Of a DNA stretch of 64,000 nt, positions 38,350-46,340 are shown one piece after another. Location of the stretch: positions 1-64,000 of the forward strand of contig NZ_JAEUFG010000018.1 in assembly GCF_018588585.1 (NCBI RefSeq), given 5' to 3'. Numbering within the stretch: the stretch's first letter is position 1; the number at the start of each line of letters is the position of its first letter. This DNA is from Bacillus sp. SM2101 (GTDB taxonomy: Bacteria; Bacillota; Bacilli; Bacillales; SM2101). The notes under the pieces were generated by a model. That model did no database searches and was not told the origin of the DNA. It saw only the letters and a list, made by a program, of their open reading frames with translations. The position numbers and the translations under genes are program-made.

Positions 38350-38676
38350 ATGATAGGGGAACGCGTGAAAAAATACCGATTACAAAAAGAATTATCACTA
38401 ACAGAGTTGGCTGATCGTGCCGGGGTTGCAAAATCATATTTAAGCTCTTTAGAGCGCAATCTCCAGTCAAATCCTTCTGTTCAGTTTTTAGAAAAAATTT
38501 CAATGGTTTTAGATGTTTCAGTCAATTCATTATTGTTTGATGAAGATGAAATACCCGATGAAGATCTTGATTCTGAATGGATAAACCTTGTAAGAGAGGC
38601 AATGGATTCTGGTGTTTCGAAAAATGATTTTAAAGAATTTTTAGAATTTAACAAATGGAAACTTAAAAAACAATAA
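38350..38676 (+). CDS. sinR: Biofilm master repressor SinR
   Basis: A 108-residue repressor. The N-terminal helix-turn-helix (MIGERVKKYRLQKELSLTEL then ADRAGVAKSYLSSLERNLQS) is nearly that of B. subtilis SinR. The C-terminal multimerisation domain (LDSEWINLVREAMDSGVSKN then DFKEFLEFNKW) resembles SinI and provides its binding site. SinR represses matrix operons. AGTAGGTGAA precedes the ATG. Together with the SinR-like gene upstream there are two related repressors within 2 kb. Confidence 0.92.
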   Translation: MIGERVKKYRLQKELSLTELADRAGVAKSYLSSLERNLQSNPSVQFLEKISMVLDVSVNSLLFDEDEIPDEDLDSEWINLVREAMDSGVSKNDFKEFLEFNKWKLKKQ

Positions 38677-38854
38677 TATTCTTTTAACAATATTAATAAC
38701 AACTTACATGCTCATCGAGCTCTTATGTGGATTATTCTTCATAGGGGCTTTTTGTTTTTTCTTTGAACTATTTGATAGGGGCATTCGTATTATACATGAT
38801 TAACACATTTTTAATACTTGTTCACAAAACTATATTTTTTAGAGGTGGTTTGTA

Positions 38855-39058
38855 TTGAGTGTGCTTAAATATTGTTTAATTACTTTAATCATATGTTTTC
38901 AAATACTTGGGTTTGTATTTCTCTTAATTAAATTCAAAGTAAGTTTGTATTTTTTTGGTAGTGCTTTTGTTATTTTAATCATGTTACTTGTCATGTTAAT
39001 TTTTGAACGTTTAAAAGAAAAAAAGGAGGAAGATCAAGATGATCTTAGTAACTACTGA
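38855..39058 (+). CDS. Small two-helix membrane protein
   Basis: A 67-residue protein with two hydrophobic helices (about residues 5-25 and 30-50) and a charged C-terminal tail (RLKEKKEEDQDD). The TTG start follows AGAGGTGG. Its end overlaps the next gene by 20 bases, so the two are probably translated together. Family not recognised; a role as partner or anchor for the YbjQ-like protein is only a guess from the overlap. Confidence 0.6.
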   Translation: MSVLKYCLITLIICFQILGFVFLLIKFKVSLYFFGSAFVILIMLLVMLIFERLKEKKEEDQDDLSNY

Positions 39059-39353
39059 TTTTGTCCCAGGGAAAGAGATCAAACAATTAATAGGGTTTGT
39101 TAGAGGAAATACTGTGCAAACGAAGCATATTGGTAAAGATATCATGGCAGGGCTTAAGACACTTGTTGGAGGAGAAATTAAAGAATATACAGAAGTCATG
39201 GATGAGGCTCGGCAGCGGGCGATTAGCAGAATGGTAGAAGATGCAAAAAGTAAAGGGGCGAATGCCATTATATGTTTACGCTTAGAAACATCTAATGTGA
39301 TGACAGGTGCTTCTGAAATCATTGCATTCGGAACAGCTGTAGTAGTTGAATAG
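39039..39353 (+). CDS. YbjQ/UPF0145 family protein
   Basis: A 104-residue cytoplasmic protein with the YbjQ (DUF74) pattern: TTDFVPGKEIKQLIGFVRGN at the N-terminus, a middle GGEIKEYTEVMDEARQRAIS, and GANAIICLRLETS at the end. The family forms pentamers of unknown function; some are called heavy-metal-binding domains without strong proof. AAAGGAGGAAG precedes the ATG, inside the 3' end of the membrane protein gene. Confidence 0.85.
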   Translation: MILVTTDFVPGKEIKQLIGFVRGNTVQTKHIGKDIMAGLKTLVGGEIKEYTEVMDEARQRAISRMVEDAKSKGANAIICLRLETSNVMTGASEIIAFGTAVVVE

Positions 39354-39670
39354 TAAGTTTATTTCGTGAAATTTGTTGCTTTCTTATTAAATTAGTACAG
39401 TTTCGCGATGGAAATCCCCATCGTTTAAATGTGAAAAGTTGATATGATATTCCTTTTTGCTTTTCTAAAAACGATTATAACTAAAGTTCAGGAAATCTCT
39501 TCTTCTCTAAAGACTATAAAAATTTTATACCTTGTAAAAAGCTGTGAGTCATGATATTCACTCAACTGTCATATATATTAATTGAGAAATCTAGTACATG
39601 TGTTATACTATGAAAAGAAATAACTAAAGGCTTTCTTAGGAAAGTATGAGACAGCCTAACTAAATATATT

Positions 39671-39763
39671 AACACTAGGGGAGTCTGATTAAAGACTGAG
39701 ATGGAAGCTTGTTTCCAGACCCTTTGAACCTGATCTGGCTGACACCAGCGTAGGGAAGTGGAC
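39671..39763 (+). promoter_or_regulatory. TPP riboswitch of the thiamine biosynthesis operon
   Basis: Thi-box parts: ACACTAGGGGAG, ACTGAGATGG, ACCCTTTGAACCTGATCTGG, GCGTAGGGAAGTGG. It is followed 110 bases later by a strong terminator and then tenI. It differs in the variable stem from the first riboswitch at 13835 but has the same conserved core. Confidence 0.96.
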
Positions 39764-39872
39764 AACATGTGATAATGACTTTGTCTTCATGCTTAATTTA
39801 TGAAATAGGTGTGAGACATATTATTCATGAATTGGATTAATAACGTCAACTATTCATGCATTCGATACATGT

Positions 39873-39904
39873 AAACCCACTCTTACGCAAGAGTGGGTTT
39901 TTTA
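39873..39904 (+). terminator. Riboswitch-controlled terminator
   Basis: AAACCCACTCTT and AAGAGTGGGTTT form a 12-bp perfect stem followed by TTTT. The arm CCCACT can compete with the aptamer P1 strand, fitting TPP-dependent termination. Between here and tenI there is no gene. Confidence 0.92.
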
Positions 39905-40160
39905 GTTGCTTATGCTTATGACTGTTGCTGGCGGCATGTACATTTCAATATTGTTATTTTCCTATTTGCCAATCACGTCTAGGACACAAATTATAGTATA
40001 TGGGTAATTCTCAATATCGATGAGCCGTTTGGATTGCTAAGTAAATTTAAGTTGGTACATTCCTCATCTTGATATGTGAGACCGTTTATTAGTGAGTAAT
40101 GTCTAGAGCTGAATAAACTAAGCTCAAATACTTGACTAAATTTATTTACAAGGAGGTCTT

Positions 40161-40778
40161 ATGGCAAACAAAGAGCTACATATTGTTTCAACTGGGACAC
40201 AATCAATCAACACGTTTGTTTCGATTATTAGTGAGATTCATCCTTTTGCAACTGCTATACATTTACGTGAAAAACAAATGTCAGCGAGAGACTTATACCA
40301 AACGATTAATCAACTAATTCAACGAAGTGTACCACTTAATAAAATAGTCATAAATGACCGAATTGATGTTGCTTCAATTGCTGAAGTTGGTGGTGTTCAG
40401 CTAGCATATCATAGCTTATCAGTAGGCGATGTGAAAAGGGCATTTCCAAAACTTCGCATTGGGAAGTCTGTTCATTCATTAGAAGAGGCTGTTGAAGCAG
40501 AACTGCAAGGGGCTGACTATGTGATATATGGTCATATTTATCCTACCTCCTCCAAAAAAGGAGTGATAGCTAAAGGGGTTGATAGCGTCGAAGAATTAAA
40601 AAAACAGCTATCTATACCTTTAATTGTCATTGGAGGAATTAAACCATCTCATATTCCTGAACTGATAGATAGAGGAGTAGATGGAGTGGCAGTATTGTCA
40701 GGCGTATTATTAGCCCAAACGCCTATAGAAGCAGTAAAGGAATATTCAAAAATGTTATCGAAAGAGATGATTACATGA
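40161..40778 (+). CDS. tenI: Thiazole tautomerase TenI
   Basis: A 205-residue TIM-barrel protein related to ThiE. It converts the thiazole product of ThiG to its aromatic tautomer. Features are LREKQMSARDLYQTI, INDRIDVA, and VIYGHIYPTSSKKG with the conserved His that distinguishes TenI from ThiE, and GGIKPSHIPE. AAGGAGG precedes the ATG. First structural gene of the operon; its stop overlaps the thiO start (ATGA). Confidence 0.93.
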   Translation: MANKELHIVSTGTQSINTFVSIISEIHPFATAIHLREKQMSARDLYQTINQLIQRSVPLNKIVINDRIDVASIAEVGGVQLAYHSLSVGDVKRAFPKLRIGKSVHSLEEAVEAELQGADYVIYGHIYPTSSKKGVIAKGVDSVEELKKQLSIPLIVIGGIKPSHIPELIDRGVDGVAVLSGVLLAQTPIEAVKEYSKMLSKEMIT

Positions 40779-41884
40779 AGAAAACGTATGATGCCATCGT
40801 TATTGGTGGGGGTATAAATGGTGGTTCAATCGCTTATCATCTAGCAAAGCGAGGGCACCATGTGCTGGTCATTGAGAAAGATCAATTAGGTAGTAAAGCT
40901 TCTGGTGCTGCTGCAGGGATGTTAGCAGCTCAAGCGGAATTAACTGAGGATGGGCCACTGTTTCAATTAGCTAAAAAAAGCAGGAGCATGTTTCCTACAA
41001 CGATCGAGGAATTAGAAAGCAAATCGAACGTCCATATTGGATATGTGAACAAAGGAATGCTCAAGATTGCAATAAGTGAAGAAGAGGAGCAGCAATTAAA
41101 ACACATTATTCAATTGCAGAAAAATATTGGGGAACAAACTGAATATTTAACATCTGAAGAAGTGAGAGCATATGAACCTTCACTGTCTTCAATTGTAAGA
41201 GGAGCTATGAGTATACCTACAGATGGCCAAGTGTCCGCTCATGATTTAACGATTGCATTTTTTAGGGCAGCAAGGGTGCTAGGAGCTACGATCAAAGAGG
41301 AAACAAATGTTTATTCATTAATCATAAAAAACAATAGAATCCAAGGTGTTGTGACAAACGAGGGTGAATTCCATTCCGAACGGATTATTGTAGCTAGCGG
41401 TGCTTGGACGGACATGGTTGTCAAGCAAACTGGGTTGTCATTGCCTAGCTATCCAGTAAAAGGGGAATGTTTAGCTGTCAAGACTGACAAACCTCTGTTA
41501 ACACAAACAATCTTTTCTCATCATTGTTACCTAGTTCCAAAAAAGGGTGGAAGAATAATTATTGGAGCAACAATGTACCCAAATACATTCAATACGACAG
41601 TATCTACGGGTTCCGTTTGTAGTCTAATAGAGAAAGCTTCGATCATTTTACCAGAAATCATCAACACTCAATTTGAAAAAACATGGTCAGGCATTCGTCC
41701 TCAAACTCACGATGGTATGCCTTTGTTAGGGGAGCACCCGCATGTGGAGGGCTTAATTATAGCTACAGGGCATTATCGTAATGGGATTTTGTTAGCCCCT
41801 ATAACTGGCAAAGTTACTGCTGATTTAGTTGAAGGAATCGATCTTGATCATGAGTTAATACACCATTTTCGAATTGATCGTTAA
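40775..41884 (+). CDS. thiO: Glycine oxidase ThiO
   Basis: A 369-residue FAD enzyme that oxidises glycine to dehydroglycine (iminoacetate) for thiazole formation. The dinucleotide motif IVIGGGINGGSIAYHLAKRG is at residues 9-28. DAO-type features include ASGAAAGMLAAQ, the C-terminal SGIRPQTHDGMPLLG and ATGHYRNGILLAP. It starts in the 4-base overlap with tenI. About 170 bases separate it from thiS, without a visible terminator. Confidence 0.95.
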   Translation: MKKTYDAIVIGGGINGGSIAYHLAKRGHHVLVIEKDQLGSKASGAAAGMLAAQAELTEDGPLFQLAKKSRSMFPTTIEELESKSNVHIGYVNKGMLKIAISEEEEQQLKHIIQLQKNIGEQTEYLTSEEVRAYEPSLSSIVRGAMSIPTDGQVSAHDLTIAFFRAARVLGATIKEETNVYSLIIKNNRIQGVVTNEGEFHSERIIVASGAWTDMVVKQTGLSLPSYPVKGECLAVKTDKPLLTQTIFSHHCYLVPKKGGRIIIGATMYPNTFNTTVSTGSVCSLIEKASIILPEIINTQFEKTWSGIRPQTHDGMPLLGEHPHVEGLIIATGHYRNGILLAPITGKVTADLVEGIDLDHELIHHFRIDR

Positions 41885-42053
41885 AATGATTGGGTTTTTA
41901 AATATAGGTTCTTTTTCCGTATGTTTTGTTGATGAGATATACAGCTAGCTTACGCAAACAGATTGAATGTTGTACGCAAATCAACACCGAGCTAGAAAAT
42001 ATGAAAATAACAATCTATGATTAGACAATGTTGTTAGTGAAAGGAGTGTGAGA

Positions 42054-42257
42054 ATGAAGTTATTTATTAATGGTGATCGGGTTGATGTACCTGATACTTT
42101 AGAAAATATATCAGATGTACTCGCCCACTTCGAGCTTGAGGATAACATTGTTATTGTTGAAATTAACTCTACTATTTTACAAAAGCAGGATCATAAAGAT
42201 ACACAAGTAAATGATAATGACAGAATTGAGATTGTACATTTTGTAGGAGGCGGTTAA
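42054..42257 (+). CDS. thiS: Sulfur carrier protein ThiS
   Basis: A 67-residue ubiquitin-like protein ending in VHFVGGG. The C-terminal Gly-Gly is adenylated by ThiF and turned into a thiocarboxylate that supplies sulfur to ThiG. ATG 42054 is used because AAGGAG lies nine bases upstream; the in-frame GTG six bases earlier is too close to that site. ThiG starts one base after the stop. Confidence 0.94.
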   Translation: MKLFINGDRVDVPDTLENISDVLAHFELEDNIVIVEINSTILQKQDHKDTQVNDNDRIEIVHFVGGG

Positions 42258-42258
42258 T

Positions 42259-43026
42259 ATGTTAAAAATTGGACCATATGAATTTTCATCACGCTTATTT
42301 TTAGGAACAGGTAAATATTCTAGTTTTGAGGTACAAAAGGAAGCTGTTGATGTATCGAATACAGAAGTATTAACTTTTGCAGTTCGAAGAATGAATATTT
42401 ATGAAAAAAGTCAACCTAATTTTTTAGAACAGTTAGACGTGAGTAAATATAAGTTATTACCAAATACGGCTGGCGCAGCAACGGCTGAAGAAGCTGTTCG
42501 TATTGCAAAGCTAGCAAAAGCTTCTGGTCTTTGTGATATGATAAAAGTAGAAGTAATTGGAGATTCAAAAACGTTGCTACCAGATCCAATAGAAACGTAC
42601 AAAGCATCCGAACAATTACTTGATGAAGGCTTTATTGTCTTGCCTTATACGTCTGATGATGTTGTACTAGCAAGAAAACTACAGGAGTTAGGCTGTCATG
42701 CAATTATGCCAGGTGCATCACCGATTGGCTCTGGACAAGGTATTATTAATCCTTTAAATTTAAGCTTTATTATTGAACAGGCTACGGTTCCAGTAATCGT
42801 AGACGCAGGAATCGGTAGTCCAACAGATGCAAGCTTAGCAATGGAGTTAGGTGCTGACGGCGTATTGTTGAATACAGCAGTATCTGGTGCAAATGACCCG
42901 GTTAAGATGGCACAAGCAATGAAGCTGGGGATTGATGCAGGACGGTTAGGGTATGAGGCGGGGCGTATACCAAAAAAACGATATGCTACTGCTAGCAGTC
43001 CGATGGAAGGAATGAGCATTGGTTGA
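42259..43026 (+). CDS. thiG: Thiazole synthase ThiG
   Basis: A 255-residue TIM-barrel enzyme that joins deoxyxylulose phosphate, dehydroglycine and ThiS-bound sulfur to form the thiazole. Features: [47 protein letters not shown] with the catalytic Lys, and [29 protein letters not shown] precedes the ATG. Its TGA overlaps the thiF start by four bases (TTGA). Confidence 0.97.
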   Translation: MLKIGPYEFSSRLFLGTGKYSSFEVQKEAVDVSNTEVLTFAVRRMNIYEKSQPNFLEQLDVSKYKLLPNTAGAATAEEAVRIAKLAKASGLCDMIKVEVIGDSKTLLPDPIETYKASEQLLDEGFIVLPYTSDDVVLARKLQELGCHAIMPGASPIGSGQGIINPLNLSFIIEQATVPVIVDAGIGSPTDASLAMELGADGVLLNTAVSGANDPVKMAQAMKLGIDAGRLGYEAGRIPKKRYATASSPMEGMSIG

Positions 43027-44042
43027 GTGAACGTTATTCACGACAACAATTATTTTTACCGATTGGTGAAACAGGTCAACAAAAAATCTCTAACAAGCAT
43101 GTACTCCTTATTGGGGCTGGAGCATTAGGAACAGGCAATGCTGAAGCCCTCGTGCGAGCAGGGGTTGGAAAATTAACAATCGTTGATAGAGATTATGTTG
43201 AATGGAGCAATTTACAAAGACAACAACTTTATAGTGAAATAGATGCACAAGAGAGAATACCTAAGGCTGTTGCAGCAAAAAGCCGATTACAAGCGATAAA
43301 TTCACATGTGGAAATCAATGCACATGTTGCAGATGTGTCTGTACGAGAAATGGAAGAGTTGGTTTTAGGAGTAGATCTCATCCTTGATGCAACCGATAAT
43401 TTCGATACGAGATTGCTAATAAATGATATTTCGCAAAAATACGAAATTCCTTGGATATATGGTGCTTGTGTTGGAAGCTATGGAATTAGCTATACAATTG
43501 TCCCTGGAATCACACCATGTTTACATTGTTTACTAGAAACAGTCCCTTTAGGAGGGATGACATGTGATACTGCTGGAATTATTAGTCCAGCAGTTCAAAT
43601 GGTGGTCGCTTATCAGACAACTGAAGCTTTAAAGATATTAGTCGAAGACTGGGCTGCTTTAAGAAAAAAGCTAGTATCTTTTGATCTTTGGAAAAATCAA
43701 CATTCAGCAATTAGTGTTGATAAAGTAAAGAAGACTGAATGTTCATCTTGTGGTGAAGATAGAACCTATCCATTTCTATCTTATGAAAATCAAACGAAAT
43801 CAGCCATTCTTTGTGGCAGAGACGCGGTACAAATTCGACCACCCAAAAAAATTGATCGGGATTTGGAAAAAGTAGCTGATCTACTGAAATCTCAAGGTGG
43901 TACGGTTGAGCGTAATCCATATTTAGTTGCATTTTCGACAGGTCAACATCGGCTCGTTATTTTTAAAGATGGTCGTGTCCTCGTTCACGGCACAAAGGAA
44001 ATATCAGAGGCAAGGTCGTTATATCACAAATATTTAGGGTGA
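43023..44042 (+). CDS. thiF: ThiS adenylyltransferase ThiF (MoeB-like)
   Basis: A 339-residue E1-like enzyme that adenylates the ThiS C-terminus. The ATP motif is [20 protein letters not shown] (about residues 28-47). It also shows [17 protein letters not shown] and the CxxC zinc pairs (CLHC and CSSC). The C-terminal part resembles a short rhodanese-like tail ([17 protein letters not shown]). TTG start, translationally coupled to thiG. A terminator follows. Confidence 0.94.
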   Translation: MSERYSRQQLFLPIGETGQQKISNKHVLLIGAGALGTGNAEALVRAGVGKLTIVDRDYVEWSNLQRQQLYSEIDAQERIPKAVAAKSRLQAINSHVEINAHVADVSVREMEELVLGVDLILDATDNFDTRLLINDISQKYEIPWIYGACVGSYGISYTIVPGITPCLHCLLETVPLGGMTCDTAGIISPAVQMVVAYQTTEALKILVEDWAALRKKLVSFDLWKNQHSAISVDKVKKTECSSCGEDRTYPFLSYENQTKSAILCGRDAVQIRPPKKIDRDLEKVADLLKSQGGTVERNPYLVAFSTGQHRLVIFKDGRVLVHGTKEISEARSLYHKYLG

Positions 44043-44062
44043 AAACATGTAATGAAATGAAG

Positions 44063-44118
44063 ACACTCATTGCCAAAACAGTCAAACAATATACTGTTTT
44101 GCTTTGAGTGTTGTTTTT
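44063..44118 (+). terminator. Terminator after thiF
   Basis: A long stem with ACACTCA..AAAACAGT on the left and ACTGTTTTG..GAGTGT on the right is followed by TGTTTTT. It separates tenI-thiF from thiDE, which then need read-through or their own promoter. Confidence 0.82.
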
Positions 44119-44303
44119 AGCGATAAACAAAGCATTGTTACTTCATCCAAATGAGGATGTATAAACCTTCAAAAGCTGTTCTAATTAGTAGCAATAACAA
44201 CATTTTAAAATGAGCTAAATAAAATAGTGTATGTTCAAAAAGTCCTTCCCATTATCAAGCACTTACTTATTTGAACATCCTAGTAAAGTTGGAGATGGTA
44301 CAA

Positions 44304-45107
44304 ATGAATGTATATAAAGCATTAACAATTGCTGGATCTGATAGCGGAGGTGGAGCAGGGATTCAAGCTGATTTAAAAACATTTCAAGAGCTTGATGTGT
44401 TTGGTATGTCTGCTATTACAGCAGTGACCGCACAAAATACTCTCGGTGTTCAAGGGGTCTTCCCATTAACAGTAGAAGCTGCGATTCAACAAATAGACTC
44501 TATCGCTACCGATTTAGCTCCAGACGCCATAAAAACTGGCATGCTATTTTCGAGTGAATTAATCAAAGCGGTAGCTAATAAAATTTCTGAATATAGGTGG
44601 CAACATATAATTGTTGACCCTGTAATGGTTGCAAAGGGTGGTGCTGCCTTGCTTCAAGAAGAAGCGGTTACGACTCTTAAGAAGTACTTAATCCCATTAG
44701 CATATGTTATTACTCCGAATATACCAGAAGCAGAAATAATTGCAGGCATCAAGATAAATAATTTGGATGATCGACAAAACGCTGCAAAAATGATTCATGA
44801 ACTAGGTGCACAGAATGTAATCATTAAAGGTGGTCATGACGAAGACGATATTGTTGTAGACCTATTATTTGATGGTGACGAGTTTTATGAGTTTCATAAC
44901 AAAAGAATAGAAACGAGACATACACATGGAACTGGTTGTACTTTTGCAGCGGCAATTACCGCAGAAATTGCTAAAGGAAAAGCTATTTACGAGTCTATTG
45001 AGACCGCAGAAGCTTTTATCCAAGCAGCGATACAGCATGAGTTAGGCATTGGTTCAGGACATGGACCTACGAATCATTGGGCATTTGGCAAGAAAGGGGC
45101 TCTTTAA
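44304..45107 (+). CDS. thiD: Hydroxymethylpyrimidine/phosphomethylpyrimidine kinase
   Basis: A 267-residue ribokinase-fold enzyme that phosphorylates HMP twice. Features: KALTIAGSDSGGGAGIQADL (residues 5-24), KTGMLFS, DPVMVAKGG, TPNIPEAE and the C-terminal HGTGCTFAAAI with the catalytic Asp/anion hole. ATG 44304 gives the family N-terminus and has GGAGATGG upstream; longer in-frame starts overlap that site. It is followed one base later by thiE. Confidence 0.94.
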   Translation: MNVYKALTIAGSDSGGGAGIQADLKTFQELDVFGMSAITAVTAQNTLGVQGVFPLTVEAAIQQIDSIATDLAPDAIKTGMLFSSELIKAVANKISEYRWQHIIVDPVMVAKGGAALLQEEAVTTLKKYLIPLAYVITPNIPEAEIIAGIKINNLDDRQNAAKMIHELGAQNVIIKGGHDEDDIVVDLLFDGDEFYEFHNKRIETRHTHGTGCTFAAAITAEIAKGKAIYESIETAEAFIQAAIQHELGIGSGHGPTNHWAFGKKGAL

Positions 45108-45108
45108 A

Positions 45109-45765
45109 ATGTCTAATAAAAAGGTTCAAGAAATGTTACCACTTTATCTCGTGATGGGCAGTCAAGATTGTTTAGGTGATCCTTGTGTCGTTCTACTCGA
45201 AGCGATCCGTGGTGGTATCACTGCTTTTCAATATCGTGAAAAAGGTATTGAAGCAAAAAGTGGCATAGCAAAATATGATCTAGGAATTGAGCTTCAAAAG
45301 ATATGTAAAGATCACAACATCCCTTTTTTCGTTAACGATGATATTGAACTAGCAATTAAGCTTCAAGCAGATGGTGTACATATTGGCCAAGAGGATGAGC
45401 CAGTCGAAAATGTGCGTAATAAAATAGGCTCCACAATGGTATTAGGCGTATCTGCTCATACTGTTGAGCAAGCAAAAGATGCAACTGCAAAAGGAGCCGA
45501 TTATTTAGGTGTAGGCTCAATCTATCCAACTAGTACAAAAAAAGATGCGACAAATGTAAATGGACCTTCGATTATTCAAGAAATGAGAGACAACGACATT
45601 TCGGTACCGATTGTTGCAATTGGTGGGATAAAAGCTGGAAAGATTCAGCCAATAATACAAGCTGGAGCAGAGGGTGTTGCAGTCATTACTGCGATTACAC
45701 ATGCAGATGATAAAATGAGTGCTACACGCAAATTAATTGAAGAAGTTAGCTCAGCAAAGATTTAA
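45109..45765 (+). CDS. thiE: Thiamine-phosphate synthase ThiE
   Basis: A 219-residue TIM-barrel enzyme that joins HMP-PP with thiazole phosphate to give thiamine phosphate. Features: QYREKGIEAKSG, FVNDDIELA, ADGVHIGQEDEP, GVGSIYPTSTKKDA and IVAIGGIKAGKI. AAGGGG precedes the ATG. It is the last gene of the thiamine group and ends close to the promoter of the ABC exporter region. Confidence 0.95.
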   Translation: MSNKKVQEMLPLYLVMGSQDCLGDPCVVLLEAIRGGITAFQYREKGIEAKSGIAKYDLGIELQKICKDHNIPFFVNDDIELAIKLQADGVHIGQEDEPVENVRNKIGSTMVLGVSAHTVEQAKDATAKGADYLGVGSIYPTSTKKDATNVNGPSIIQEMRDNDISVPIVAIGGIKAGKIQPIIQAGAEGVAVITAITHADDKMSATRKLIEEVSSAKI

Positions 45766-45812
45766 ATCGTTAACACAACTTATTAATTCACATATTTTTT
45801 AAAAAATAAGAA

Positions 45813-45840
45813 TTGACAGAACAAGCCAATTAATGATAAT
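45813..45840 (+). promoter_or_regulatory. Sigma-A-type promoter of the bmr-like leader region
   Basis: TTGACA at 45813-45818 and GATAAT at 45835-45840, with a 16-base spacer, lie about 45 bases before the leader reading frame. This is close to consensus and the only strong candidate before the exporter genes. Confidence 0.7.
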
Positions 45841-45884
45841 CTAGCAAAGTATTAACTTTAACTATTAACAAGGAGGGTTACGAA

Positions 45885-45995
45885 ATGATGAAGAAAATTG
45901 TATTCATTACTGATATCAAAGATGTAGACGTGAACAATAACAATAACTTCATAATGAAAAACGTGACCTATCCAATGACGGCTTTTTATATTTAA
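45885..45995 (+). CDS. Leader peptide, 36 residues (BmrB-like by position)
   Basis: A short frame MMKKIVFITDIKDVDV followed by five Asn residues and ending TAFYI. It has an excellent site, AAGGAGGG, upstream of tandem ATG codons. It lies between a strong promoter and an intrinsic terminator, ahead of the two exporter genes. In B. subtilis the short bmrB frame controls bmrCD by ribosome-mediated attenuation; sequence similarity to that peptide could not be checked, so the role is by analogy. Confidence 0.68.
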   Translation: MMKKIVFITDIKDVDVNNNNNFIMKNVTYPMTAFYI

Positions 45996-46119
45996 ACTAA
46001 GAGAATTTTTTAAAAAATCTCAGAAGTTGAAAAACAATTGTTCTCACAAGGTATAGGTCATGGAATTAATCCGTGGTTTGTGCCTTTTTATATTGCTATA
46101 CAATATAATTGGATAATTA

Positions 46120-46155
46120 GGGCATATCTGGAATCATTCGGATATGCCCTTTTTA
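46120..46155 (+). terminator. Attenuator terminator before the exporter genes
   Basis: GGGCATATC and GATATGCCC form a 9-bp stem followed by TTTTTATAT. It stands between the leader peptide and the bmrC-like gene, where it would stop most transcripts unless read-through is induced. Nearby inverted repeats (GAGAATTTTTTAAAAAATCTC at 46000, TATATTG..CAATATA at 46090) could form alternative folds. Confidence 0.85.
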
Positions 46156-46250
46156 TATATAACGATTGTTCAACATAACAGAGCAAAGGTATTTCTGTTC
46201 ATTGAACACTAAAACAACATACTTAACCAAATTTTTGAGGAGGACATGAA

Positions 46251-46307
46251 ATGGAATCGAAACAATCATTGAGAACGATGAATACTGGGGATCTCGAAGG
46301 TGGCTAG
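46251..46307 (+). CDS. Possible second short peptide, 18 residues
   Basis: A reading frame MESKQSLRTMNTGDLEGG starts seven bases after GAGGAGG, a site as good as those of real genes. It lies downstream of the terminator and 33 bases before the exporter gene. It may be a second regulatory leader, a coupling frame, or a tiny product ending in Gly-Gly. No homologue is known to me, so the call is tentative. Confidence 0.4.
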   Translation: MESKQSLRTMNTGDLEGG

Positions 46308-46340
46308 CGTACAGACAACTAAGAAAAGGAGGATGATCAC

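Noticed and set aside
46251-46307. Bacteriocin precursor with double-glycine leader, exported by the ABC pair
   Set aside because: The frame stops right after Gly-Gly with no core peptide, and the ABC proteins lack the C39 peptidase domain; they match the drug exporter type.
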